5,979 nucleotides of DNA from Planctomycetota bacterium (GTDB taxonomy: Bacteria; Planctomycetota; Phycisphaerae; UBA1845; CAIVHJ01): assembly GCA_022573485.1 (NCBI GenBank), contig JACZTW010000242.1, positions 1 to 5,979 on the forward strand, read 5' to 3'. Each line of letters opens with the position of its first letter. Position 1 is the first letter of the stretch. The notes beneath the pieces are model-generated. The model did not search any database, had not been told where the DNA came from, and was given only the letters and a program-made list of their open reading frames with translations. Shown one piece after another: positions 1-5,979 of this stretch. The position numbers were made by a program, and so were the translations under genes.

Positions 1-629
1 TAGGAGGCCGACGACTTTGGATCGTTGACCTTCTCCGGCCGAAACCACATCACCATGATGGCGGCGCACACGGGTTGCAGCACGCGCTCCCAAAAGCTCT
101 TGGTCTCCAGCACCGGCAACACGGACAACAGATCAATTTGATTCTCGACCGCATAACTGACCGCAACCGAAATCGTCTTGTTGGATATCTGCCGGCAGTC
201 GGCATCCGTGAAACAAAGCCATTCACCCTCGGCGTGCTGGACGCCTTCGTGCATGGCGTTGTTCTTGCCGAACCACCCTTCGCGCAGCTCCGCGACGTGC
301 AGCGGTGTGTACGGGATGCCGTTTTTCGAGGTGATACGCTCGATGATCTCGGGCGTGCGGTCGGTGCTGCGATCGTTTATCGCAAACACTTCAAGGGCCG
401 GATAATCCTGCGCCAGCAGTGAGGTCACGCAGGCTTCGATGTTGGCCTCTTCGTCCTTGGCGGCGACCAGCATCGAGACCTTCGGGGCGGGCGTGGGAAG
501 TTTGACGGAACTGCCCGACGAGAGCGGTTTCTCGAAGCGCTGGTTCCGCGACAGGGCCAGATGCCGCGAGGCCCACACCAAGGCGACCAGCACCAACAGC
601 CCCGACCAAATCATAAATGCGATGTTCAT
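1..629 (-). CDS. Family 2 glycosyltransferase, membrane-associated (N-terminal part; runs off left edge)
   Basis: This is an open frame of 209 codons from ATG at 629 to the left edge, so the C-terminus is missing. Residues 1-20 are hydrophobic and look like a membrane anchor. The GT2 (GT-A fold) core starts near residue 50. Visible motifs are VSMLVAAKDEE at 51-61 (nucleotide-sugar binding strand), INDRSTD at 84-90, GWFGKNNAM at 118-126, and FTDADC at 140-145, whose DAD is the metal-binding DxD equivalent. The last residues, VNDPKSSAS, resemble the segment that in CrtQ/HpnB-like GT2 enzymes precedes the acceptor-site region. The (Q/R)xxRW part would lie outside the window. These enzymes transfer a sugar from a nucleotide-sugar to a lipid-type acceptor at the cytoplasmic membrane; the acceptor here is unknown. 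An AGGGA six bases before the ATG is an acceptable ribosome binding site. The gene is divergent from the GT-C gene. The family call is firm, the subfamily is not. Confidence 0.88.
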   Translation of the reverse strand, partial: MNIAFMIWSGLLVLVALVWASRHLALSRNQRFEKPLSSGSSVKLPTPAPKVSMLVAAKDEEANIEACVTSLLAQDYPALEVFAINDRSTDRTPEIIERITSKNGIPYTPLHVAELREGWFGKNNAMHEGVQHAEGEWLCFTDADCRQISNKTISVAVSYAVENQIDLLSVLPVLETKSFWERVLQPVCAAIMVMWFRPEKVNDPKSSAS

Positions 630-681
630 GGAGAATCCCTGTACACTCGTGTTGTTCGCCGAACGGCCTCGACGGCGCGAG

Positions 682-710
682 ATTATCGCTCATCCCCGCA
701 AGGCCTTCAA
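682..710 (-). promoter_or_regulatory. Candidate sigma70-type promoter for the leftward GT2 gene
   Basis: On the minus strand, TTGAAG (705-710) and GATAAT (682-687) are separated by 17 bases, matching the consensus at 4 of 6 and 5 of 6 positions. A start of transcription near 675 would leave a leader of about 46 bases before the ATG at 629. The -35 overlaps a short palindrome, GCCTT-C-AAGGC (703-713). This is consensus matching only. Confidence 0.45.
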
Positions 711-857
711 GGCAATCCACCTGCGGCTCACGGCGAACGATGCCACACAGCCACCCGCAGCCGGACTGAGCCTTCAATGTGCCCACAAAGACCTGCTCCC
801 CGGCGCCACCCGCCCGAAAAGCTCGCCGCCCCAGATTCCCGCCCCTGATGCGCAAGC

Positions 858-884
858 AGTTGCATGATAAGAGGTTATGCAACT
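858..884. promoter_or_regulatory. Perfect inverted repeat, candidate regulator-binding site
   Basis: AGTTGCAT (858-865) and ATGCAACT (877-884) are exact reverse complements separated by 11 bases, with arm centres 19 bp apart. The right arm ends 6 bp before the -35 box of the rightward promoter, which is where an activator or a repressor could bind. The A+T-richer spacer and the local drop in GC also set it apart. Transcribed, it could form a weak hairpin, but there is no T-tract to make it a terminator. The regulator is unknown. Confidence 0.45.
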
Positions 885-890
885 TCGGGA

Positions 891-920
891 TTGACCTCGC
901 TTGCTTGGCAAGTCTACAAT
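891..920 (+). promoter_or_regulatory. Sigma70-type promoter for the GT-C/AsmA-like operon
   Basis: TTGACC (891-896) and TACAAT (915-920) are separated by 18 bases, each with 5 of 6 consensus matches. Transcription would begin near 926-928, giving a leader of roughly 32 bases before the ATG at 959. The spacer contains a small palindrome, CTTGC-TTG-GCAAG (900-912), which could be a further operator. This promoter supports the start at 959 against any start further upstream. Confidence 0.6.
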
Positions 921-958
921 GCGGATCATTCTTCACGCAGGGACGTACGATTAGCAGG

Positions 959-2188
959 ATGCCGAAGAACAACTTCACCAGTGTGTTTCTTTTTGTCGTC
1001 GCCGTCGGCGCCGTAACGCGGCTCGGCGTGGTGTGGTTTTACGCCGGGGCGTTCGATGCCCCGCAGCTCCCGGACGAAGCGCAATATTGGAACATGGCGC
1101 AATCAATCGCGGACGGGCAGGGCCTGCAAGATGAGTTGGGCTACCGCGCTTCCCGCATGCCGCTGTACCCGGCGCTCCTCGCTCCCTTCGCCAAGCTGAC
1201 CAACGGCCTGGCATTTGCGCTGGCGCTTCAGGCAGTCCTGAGTGCTCTGGCCTGTGGGTTCACGGCGCTGCTGGCCTGGCGAATCGCGCCGGAGCCCATC
1301 CGCGTACTCGCAGCCGTCATCGCCGGACTGCTGGTCGCGCTGGATCCGTTCCTGATCTACTTTTGCCGCTTACTTTTGACGGAGAGTCTGTTCGTGTGCG
1401 CGTTGTGCGCTCTGCTCGCCGTCAGTTGGCCTGTCACCGAGAAGGAGTCGCGCTGCGGGCCATGGCGCTGGCTGGTTTCGGGCGTGCTGTGTGGCTTGTG
1501 CGTTTACTTGAGACCCTCCGCGCTGGGCCTCGTTGTCGGCTGGTGGGGATTCGTCCTGTTCCGCAGAAGGTTCGACAAGACAGCACTGCTAGGCGTGTGC
1601 GGCTGGGCGTTGATGCTCCTTTTGATGCTGAGCCCGTGGGCGGCGCGCAACAAATCGGTCACCGGCGAGTGGGTCTGGCTCACGACACGCCTGGGCATCT
1701 CGCTCTACGACGGCGTTCATCCGCAAGCGACGGGCGCCAGCAACTTGGGCGATATCAAGTCTACCGGCCAGCATGAACTCGCCTGGAATCGAGAATTCAA
1801 GACGAAAGCATGGCAGCACATCCGCACCGAGCCGGGACGCATAATCCGTTTGGCCGGTCACAAGTTCGCGCGCACTTGGAATCTCTGGCCCAATGCCGAG
1901 GGGTATCGCAGTGTGTGGATCAAAGTGACCTTGGGCACGTGGACTGCGTTGATTCTCTTGGCGGCTGCTTGGGGCACGAAAACGATGCGTGTGGCGCCGG
2001 TCGTGATTATGGGCTTGCTCCTGCCTGCGATCTACTTCACGCTATTGCACATGCTGTTTGTCGGCAGTGTGCGTTACCGCCTGCCGGCGATGCCGATGAT
2101 TGCGGTATTGTCCGCTGTGGGAATAGCTTCGCTCCTCAAAAGGCCAAGCCGCACCCGAACCAACACGCGAAACGCGACGCACTCATGA
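959..2188 (+). CDS. GT-C fold glycosyltransferase, PMT_2/GT39 (ArnT-like) family, multi-pass membrane protein
   Basis: The product is 409 residues, somewhat short for the family, with about nine or ten hydrophobic segments (near 7-24, 83-110, 112-134, 138-157, 170-200, 207-225, 320-338, 344-365 and 376-393). Family hallmarks are PDEAQYW at 38-44 in the first external loop (acidic D39/E40, the catalytic-type pair), YRASRMPLYP at 62-71, LLLTESLF at 138-145, YLRPSALG at 183-190, PWAARN at 226-231, YDGVHPQATG at 250-259 and RYRLPAMPM at 372-380. Such enzymes use polyprenyl-phosphate sugars and act on the outer face of the inner membrane, modifying lipids, glycans or proteins; the acceptor is not evident. 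I chose ATG 959 because an in-frame ATG at 779 would add about 60 unrelated residues and read through the promoter. Ribosome binding is unclear: AGGGA lies 15 bases upstream and AGCAGG abuts the ATG. The stop overlaps the next gene's start. Confidence 0.88.
   Translation: MPKNNFTSVFLFVVAVGAVTRLGVVWFYAGAFDAPQLPDEAQYWNMAQSIADGQGLQDELGYRASRMPLYPALLAPFAKLTNGLAFALALQAVLSALACGFTALLAWRIAPEPIRVLAAVIAGLLVALDPFLIYFCRLLLTESLFVCALCALLAVSWPVTEKESRCGPWRWLVSGVLCGLCVYLRPSALGLVVGWWGFVLFRRRFDKTALLGVCGWALMLLLMLSPWAARNKSVTGEWVWLTTRLGISLYDGVHPQATGASNLGDIKSTGQHELAWNREFKTKAWQHIRTEPGRIIRLAGHKFARTWNLWPNAEGYRSVWIKVTLGTWTALILLAAAWGTKTMRVAPVVIMGLLLPAIYFTLLHMLFVGSVRYRLPAMPMIAVLSAVGIASLLKRPSRTRTNTRNATHS
2185..2188 (+). 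promoter_or_regulatory. ATGA start/stop overlap (translational coupling)
   Basis: The TGA stop of the GT-C gene (2186-2188) shares bases with the ATG of the AsmA-like gene (2185-2187). The 25 bases upstream have no convincing purine-rich ribosome binding site, so re-initiation by ribosomes ending the first gene is the simplest explanation. It also ties the two products into one expression unit. Confidence 0.75.
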
Positions 2189-5100
2189 AAAACCGTCCAC
2201 CCGACTCAAGTGACGCCACGACAAAGAGCCTGTTCCGACGCGCCCGCCTCCACGGACGCCGATCCTCCGCGTGGTCAAGATTGAGACGCTGGATCGCGGG
2301 CATATTGCTCGTCTTGCTTTTGACTTTGGTCGGCGGCTATTACTATTTCACACGTCCCGCATGGCTGATTCGATTCGCCGAGCAGTATCTGGCCTCCCTG
2401 ATCAACGGCGACGTCGCCATCGACCACGCCACGTTTTCAATTTTTGACGGCATCCACCTGCAAGGCGTCAAGATCACCGTTCCGCAAGAGGCTTCGGGCT
2501 ACAGGCTACAGGCTACAGGTCCATCCCCTGAAGCCCGGAGCCCGGAGCCCGGAGCCTTCCCCGCTTTCGCCGGCCTGCCCGTGTTTTCCTGCGAGTCGCT
2601 GGCCCTGAAACACGATCCCATCGCGGCGCTCACGGGCCGGTTGAAGATTGCCCAAATCAGCGCCGTCGGGACGCACCTGACCTTGATCTCCGATCCGGCC
2701 AGTGGCCGGCTGAACATTTCGGAATTGATCAGGGCCGCCGGCGAGAGCGCCGGTGGATTGCGCAGTGCGGGCAGCGCATTCGAAAAACCCCGCATTCAAT
2801 TGCCGAACGCCCGATTCTCGTTCCACAAGGTCATCGATGGCGAAATGCAGTTCCAACAGCAGGCCTACATCGATCTATGGGCCATCGAAAGGCGCGCGGG
2901 CAAGCCGATCTACCACATTTTCTGGCGGGACCGATCCGCTCCGTTGCAGGTCGGCCAGGCCACGCTCGAAACCGACACCGGCGCGTTCGCGTTTGAAGCA
3001 GGCAGCAGGCCGCCCTGGCTGCCCGTGGAATTCGCCATCGCTGCGCTTCCAATCACCAACAAAACAATGGAGCACTGGGTTCGTTTGCTCGGTATCGAGG
3101 GCAACATCCTCATCGAAGACTTGGCCATCGGTGCACAGGCCGGGCCTTTGGGTGCCCGAGGCCGGATCAGGCTTCAGGGTGCGCGGCTCTCCTTACCGAT
3201 CGGTGCGCAAGAGGAGCAACTCCCGCCGGACGAGCGCATCTTCACTCTGCACGACGTCGAGGGAACCATCGAAGTATCCGCCGTCGGCATGCACGCGAAG
3301 TTTACCGGTGACTTACGCGGTCGGCTCTGTGAGGCCGAGATGAGTGTGACGGACCTGCCGCGCGAGCTGACTCAGTTCTCTCAAGCGGCCTGGCGCCTTG
3401 AGGTCTCGTGCGACGACTTCGAATTACTCCGCAGCGACCCTGTGAATTATCCGGCAGAGGCGCAGGCCATCAAGCTCTGGCCCGCCATCCGGCGATTCTA
3501 TGAGGATTTCGAACCGAAAGGCAGCGTACGGATGGTCTGCGAGATTCGCAAGGAAGCCGGTGCCGACGCCAAGCCGGAACTCGTCATGGCCCACTTCGAG
3601 GCCCTTGATTGCAGCGGCCGCTACCGCCACTTTCCATACGACCTCAGCGACATCACCGGGGTTGTCCGGTTCAGCACAGAGGGCGGCCTGGAGTTTGATG
3701 ATTTGATCGGGCGGCACGGCACCGCAGTAGTAACGATCAACGGCCAAACAATAGGGCGTGCCGCCCAAGCCTCACTGGATTACACGATCGACGCCCGAAG
3801 CCTGGATTTGGACCAAGACGTATTGGCGGCCATTCCTCAGGCTTGGCGGAAGACCTGGAAAGCGCTCAACTTCTCCGGCAAGGCCAATCTCGTGACTCGC
3901 CTCACGCGCCCGGCCGGAACAGACCAAGACCCTCGCAAAGTCAAGATCGCCATCACAGGCCACCTGCTGGACGGCCGGGCGAGCTACGAGGGCTTCCCTT
4001 ACCCAATCGAGAACCTCACCGGCCGCTTCGAGATTGACGAGGGAATTGAATTGAAAGACATCAAGGGCACACGGGGCTCGACGGCGGTGACCATCAACGG
4101 CTACTCGAAGCCGGCCGAAAACGGCGGGCGGATCCTGGAGCTCGACATTCGAGGCCGGCGACTCGCCTTCGACGATTACTTGAACCGCGCCGTGGCGCCC
4201 GAGGTTCGCGCGTTTCTCGACCAATTACACCTCGAAGGCCAGGCCGATTTCACCGGCCGAGTGTTCCAGACACCGGAAATGAAGTCCGCTTCCTATGAGT
4301 TCGAGTTGCTCGCTTCCGAGATAAGCTTGAAATACGACAAGCTGCCCTATCCATTGTCGCATTGTTCAGCTCGGATCGTGGTCCGCCCGACGGACATTGC
4401 GGTGCGCGACTTCGTCGGCTGGCGCGGCGGCACGGTCGTCGAGGGCCATATGGACTTCCAGGCCGACCCCAAAACTCGCGGCGCATCGGTCAACCTGTCG
4501 GCCCGGCACGTCCCACTCGACGAGACGTTCTGGCAAAGCCTGCCGAGCACTTTCCACGACGCCGCACGGCACTTCGCTCCCGAGGGATCCGTCGATATCA
4601 CTTTGGACTACCGCGAAGGTAAGGACGGTGCGGATTCGTTCCGAACCCAAATCACCGCCAAGGGCATCGACGTCACTTACGACGCGTTTCCATTGCCGCT
4701 CGAAGATCTCACCGGCGATATTGTGATCACGCCGGACCGCGTGGAACTCATCGGCCTGTCAGCCCGCCACGGTTCCGCAACCCTCGCCATAGCGGGCAAG
4801 GTAGACTACGGCGCAGCGGGCACGACGGCCTCATTTCAACTCTCCGCGGACGGCATGACTTGCTCGGCTCCGCTCCGGCAGGCACTGCCACACGCCGTGA
4901 GGCAACTCTGGGATCGAGTGAATCCTCAGGGCAGCTTTGACCTCAGAGTGACTGATCTGCGGCTCGCAAGAGACGCTGATTCGGACGCCGCTTCATGGTC
5001 CGCCGACGGCGATGCGCGACTCGACAACGTCCAGCTCGACGCCGCGCTGGAATTGCGCGACCTCAATGGAAAGCTCAACTTCCATGGCGAATCAGCCGCC

Positions 5101-5883
5101 ACAACCGGCACCACTCTCTGGCGAACACAGCTGGCCCTCGACACCGCCAGAATCAACAATATCGCCGCTTCCGAACTCACCGCCGAGTTGATCTACGATC
5201 AGGCTGCCGAGCTGTTCGCCGTGCGCAACATCCGGGGACGCACCTATGGCGGCGACATCACGGCAACAATCACAGCCTCGCTAACCGAAGAAGGCCGGCC
5301 TTACGATGCCGTGTGCCGTTTGACGAACGTCGATCTGCGGTCACTGGTCGAGGATCGACCACGCCGCGACGAAACCACACCGGCCAAGATCGAAGGGCTG
5401 CTGCACGCCTCCGCGGCGATCCAGGGCCGACTCGACGATCCCCAACAACGCCGCGGCTGGGGCCGCATTCGAGTCGATCAGGCCCAGCTCTACGAGCTGC
5501 CGCTGCTGCTGGGCGTTCTCAATGTGATCAACTTGACCATCCCTGAAGAAGGCGCCTTTCAGGATTGCAGCTTCGGCTTCGCCATCCGAGGCGACCGCAT
5601 GTTCTTGAACGATATCGCACTGTACGGTTCCGCGATGACCCTGCGCGGCTCGGGCGAAATGAACATCGAAACGACGGAACTGGACCTCGATCTGGACGTC
5701 TACAGTCCGCGCAAAGCGCTGAAGATCCCGCTGCTGACGGCCTTGCTCGAAGGAGCCGCCCAGGAACTGGCGGAAATCAAGGTGACTGGGCCGGCAGCAG
5801 ATCCGCGAATCACCACCCGTCCGCTGCGCGGCATACGAAGACTGTTCGCGTCCAAGTCAAAGCCTCCCGACCGAAGCCCCTGA
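2185..5883 (+). CDS. Large AsmA-like periplasmic protein with tandem modules (putative bridge-type lipid transfer/envelope assembly)
   Basis: The product is 1232 residues. A basic cytoplasmic N-terminus (1-36) is followed by one membrane segment (about 37-54), and the rest should lie in the periplasm. Residues 60-180 show the AsmA-type start, with IDHATFSIFDGIHLQGVKI and then LKHDPIAALTGRLKIAQI. Between about 431 and 960 a module of some 115-121 residues recurs: a P-x-x-helix-x-P-x-G-S segment starting at P433, P551, P672, P787 and P902, alternating with Y-x-x-F-P-Y-P-L-x-x-L-T-G at Y480, Y601, Y717 and Y832, and a degenerate copy near 950-962. Residues 1070-1213 match the AsmA-like C-terminal region (GWGRIRVDQAQLYELPLLLG, then MTLRGSGEMN, then IKVTGPAADPRI). 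The AsmA/TamB/YhdP clan maintains the outer membrane and is thought to move phospholipids along beta-grooves. ATG 2185 is chosen because it overlaps the GT-C stop and directly precedes the anchor. No clear Shine-Dalgarno is seen, which suggests coupled translation. Homology class is firm, function is inferred. Confidence 0.85.
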   Translation: MKNRPPDSSDATTKSLFRRARLHGRRSSAWSRLRRWIAGILLVLLLTLVGGYYYFTRPAWLIRFAEQYLASLINGDVAIDHATFSIFDGIHLQGVKITVPQEASGYRLQATGPSPEARSPEPGAFPAFAGLPVFSCESLALKHDPIAALTGRLKIAQISAVGTHLTLISDPASGRLNISELIRAAGESAGGLRSAGSAFEKPRIQLPNARFSFHKVIDGEMQFQQQAYIDLWAIERRAGKPIYHIFWRDRSAPLQVGQATLETDTGAFAFEAGSRPPWLPVEFAIAALPITNKTMEHWVRLLGIEGNILIEDLAIGAQAGPLGARGRIRLQGARLSLPIGAQEEQLPPDERIFTLHDVEGTIEVSAVGMHAKFTGDLRGRLCEAEMSVTDLPRELTQFSQAAWRLEVSCDDFELLRSDPVNYPAEAQAIKLWPAIRRFYEDFEPKGSVRMVCEIRKEAGADAKPELVMAHFEALDCSGRYRHFPYDLSDITGVVRFSTEGGLEFDDLIGRHGTAVVTINGQTIGRAAQASLDYTIDARSLDLDQDVLAAIPQAWRKTWKALNFSGKANLVTRLTRPAGTDQDPRKVKIAITGHLLDGRASYEGFPYPIENLTGRFEIDEGIELKDIKGTRGSTAVTINGYSKPAENGGRILELDIRGRRLAFDDYLNRAVAPEVRAFLDQLHLEGQADFTGRVFQTPEMKSASYEFELLASEISLKYDKLPYPLSHCSARIVVRPTDIAVRDFVGWRGGTVVEGHMDFQADPKTRGASVNLSARHVPLDETFWQSLPSTFHDAARHFAPEGSVDITLDYREGKDGADSFRTQITAKGIDVTYDAFPLPLEDLTGDIVITPDRVELIGLSARHGSATLAIAGKVDYGAAGTTASFQLSADGMTCSAPLRQALPHAVRQLWDRVNPQGSFDLRVTDLRLARDADSDAASWSADGDARLDNVQLDAALELRDLNGKLNFHGESAATTGTTLWRTQLALDTARINNIAASELTAELIYDQAAELFAVRNIRGRTYGGDITATITASLTEEGRPYDAVCRLTNVDLRSLVEDRPRRDETTPAKIEGLLHASAAIQGRLDDPQQRRGWGRIRVDQAQLYELPLLLGVLNVINLTIPEEGAFQDCSFGFAIRGDRMFLNDIALYGSAMTLRGSGEMNIETTELDLDLDVYSPRKALKIPLLTALLEGAAQELAEIKVTGPAADPRITTRPLRGIRRLFASKSKPPDRSP
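2497..2519 (+). repeat. Heptanucleotide tandem repeat, GGCTACA x3.3
   Basis: Three exact head-to-tail copies of GGCTACA (2497-2503, 2504-2510, 2511-2517) plus GG lie inside the AsmA-like coding sequence. Three 7-mers make 21 bases, so the reading frame is kept and one turn of the repeat encodes GYRLQAT (residues 105-111). Loss or gain of one copy would shift the frame. Confidence 0.9.
2532..2556 (+). repeat. Second heptanucleotide tandem repeat, AGCCCGG x3.6
   Basis: AGCCCGG is repeated exactly at 2532-2538, 2539-2545 and 2546-2552, followed by AGCC. It encodes the Ala/Pro/Glu/Ser/Arg-rich stretch around residues 117-124 of the AsmA-like protein. It sits 12 bases after the GGCTACA array, has an unrelated unit sequence but the same 7-bp period and about the same copy number, and falls in what looks like a loop between beta-strands. 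Confidence 0.9.
3475..4953 (+). repeat. Protein-level tandem modules (~116 residues) within the AsmA-like gene
   Basis: Five copies of a helix-like element with consensus P-x-x-x-R-x-x-x-D-x-x-x-P-x-G-S/x begin at residues 433, 551, 672, 787 and 902 (spacings 118, 121, 115, 115). Between them lie four clear copies of Y-x-x-F-P-Y-P-L-x-x-L-T-G (480, 601, 717, 832), each followed 15-30 residues later by a Gly-rich turn such as RHGTAVVTING or TRGSTAVTING. The copies have diverged at DNA level, so this is an old domain repetition, not a recent duplication. Confidence 0.8.
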
Positions 5884-5884
5884 G

Positions 5885-5904
5885 CCGTGGCCTTCAGGCC
5901 ACGG
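5885..5904 (+). terminator. Stem-loop after the AsmA-like gene (possible terminator or repeat palindrome)
   Basis: CCGTGGCC (5885-5892), TTCA loop (5893-5896) and GGCCACGG (5897-5904) form a perfect GC-rich 8-bp hairpin one base after the stop codon. No T-tract follows, so a classical intrinsic terminator is not shown. It could act as an mRNA-stabilising hairpin or be one copy of a dispersed REP-like palindrome. Confidence 0.5.
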
Positions 5905-5979
5905 ACCCACCGCAGCGAACCCACGGAGTGCCAACCCCTCAATTCAAGTGGTCGATGCACTATTCGAAGAGCGCTCTCT

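Larger units (their letters stand above)
630..958. other. Divergent intergenic region between the two glycosyltransferase genes
   Basis: These 329 bp separate the start codons of two divergent genes. Frames are open across parts of it on both strands, but none has a recognisable protein, and the one in frame with the GT-C gene would have to be read through that gene's own promoter. I read it as regulatory: a leftward promoter near 682-710, a rightward promoter near 891-920 and an inverted repeat at 858-884. The middle part (about 715-855) is rich in C and G with no structure I can name. Confidence 0.7.

Noticed and set aside
779..958. In-frame upstream extension of the GT-C gene to the ATG at 779
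   Set aside because: The extra 60 residues are Pro/Arg/Cys-rich and unlike the family, and the extension would be translated through the -35/-10 boxes at 891-920.
391..978. Minus-strand 195-codon open frame overlapping the GT2 gene start
   Set aside because: It is out of frame with the GT2 gene, has no recognisable motif, and crosses both promoter candidates. The GT2 frame shows clear family motifs over the shared stretch.
1810..2184. Upstream extension of the AsmA-like frame to the ATG at 1810
   Set aside because: It overlaps the conserved C-terminal part of the GT-C gene (including RYRLPAMPM) in another frame. The ATG at 2185 directly precedes a typical N-terminal anchor.
3424..4650. Long minus-strand open frames antisense to the AsmA-like gene (3424-3768, 3772-4224, 4366-4650)
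   Set aside because: They are expected shadows of a GC-rich coding strand. None shows a domain, and the plus frame carries conserved repeated motifs throughout.
5700..5960. Minus-strand 86-codon open frame over the 3' end
   Set aside because: It is mostly antisense to the AsmA-like C-terminal domain, crosses the hairpin and has no recognisable product.
5968..5977. 10-bp perfect palindrome AGAGCGCTCT near the right edge
   Set aside because: It is short, has no loop, sits at the window edge and has no flanking feature, so it is likely chance.
5905..5979. Possible start of a further gene after the hairpin
   Set aside because: In 75 bp I see no ribosome binding site with a start codon or protein motif on either strand.

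Overview
The window is GC-rich bacterial DNA carrying three protein genes in a cell-envelope/glycan context. No RNA genes, transposases, phage genes or CRISPR arrays are visible. The gene types and coding style fit a Gram-negative-type (diderm) bacterium: two membrane-associated glycosyltransferases and a very long AsmA-like periplasmic protein. My best guess is Planctomycetota or a related PVC lineage. That guess rests on gene type, arrangement and protein style, not on any marker gene.

Layout: (1) Positions 629 to 1, minus strand, hold the N-terminal 209 codons of a family 2 glycosyltransferase that runs off the left edge. (2) Positions 630-958 are a 329-bp divergent intergenic region with a good sigma70-type promoter reading right (TTGACC-N18-TACAAT), a plausible one reading left (TTGAAG-N17-GATAAT), and a perfect 8-bp-arm inverted repeat just upstream of the rightward -35. 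(3) Positions 959-2188, plus strand, encode a multi-pass GT-C glycosyltransferase of the PMT_2/GT39 (ArnT-like) type. (4) Positions 2185-5883, plus strand, encode a 1232-residue AsmA-like protein whose ATG overlaps the previous stop (ATGA). It has one N-terminal membrane anchor, a tandem series of about 116-residue modules and an AsmA-type C-terminal domain. (5) Just after its stop lies a perfect 8-bp hairpin with a TTCA loop and no T-tract, then 75 bp with no recognisable gene.

Together, the GT-C enzyme and the AsmA-like protein look like a two-gene, translationally coupled operon. The first would transfer a sugar from a polyprenyl-phosphate donor on the outer face of the inner membrane. The second resembles the bridge-like (repeating beta-groove) proteins thought to carry lipids across the periplasm. 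The divergent GT2 may belong to the same envelope-glycolipid theme, but its substrate cannot be read from the sequence. The most distinctive sequence-level features are the in-gene pair of heptanucleotide repeats (2497-2556) and the regularly repeated FPYPL-type modules of the AsmA-like protein.
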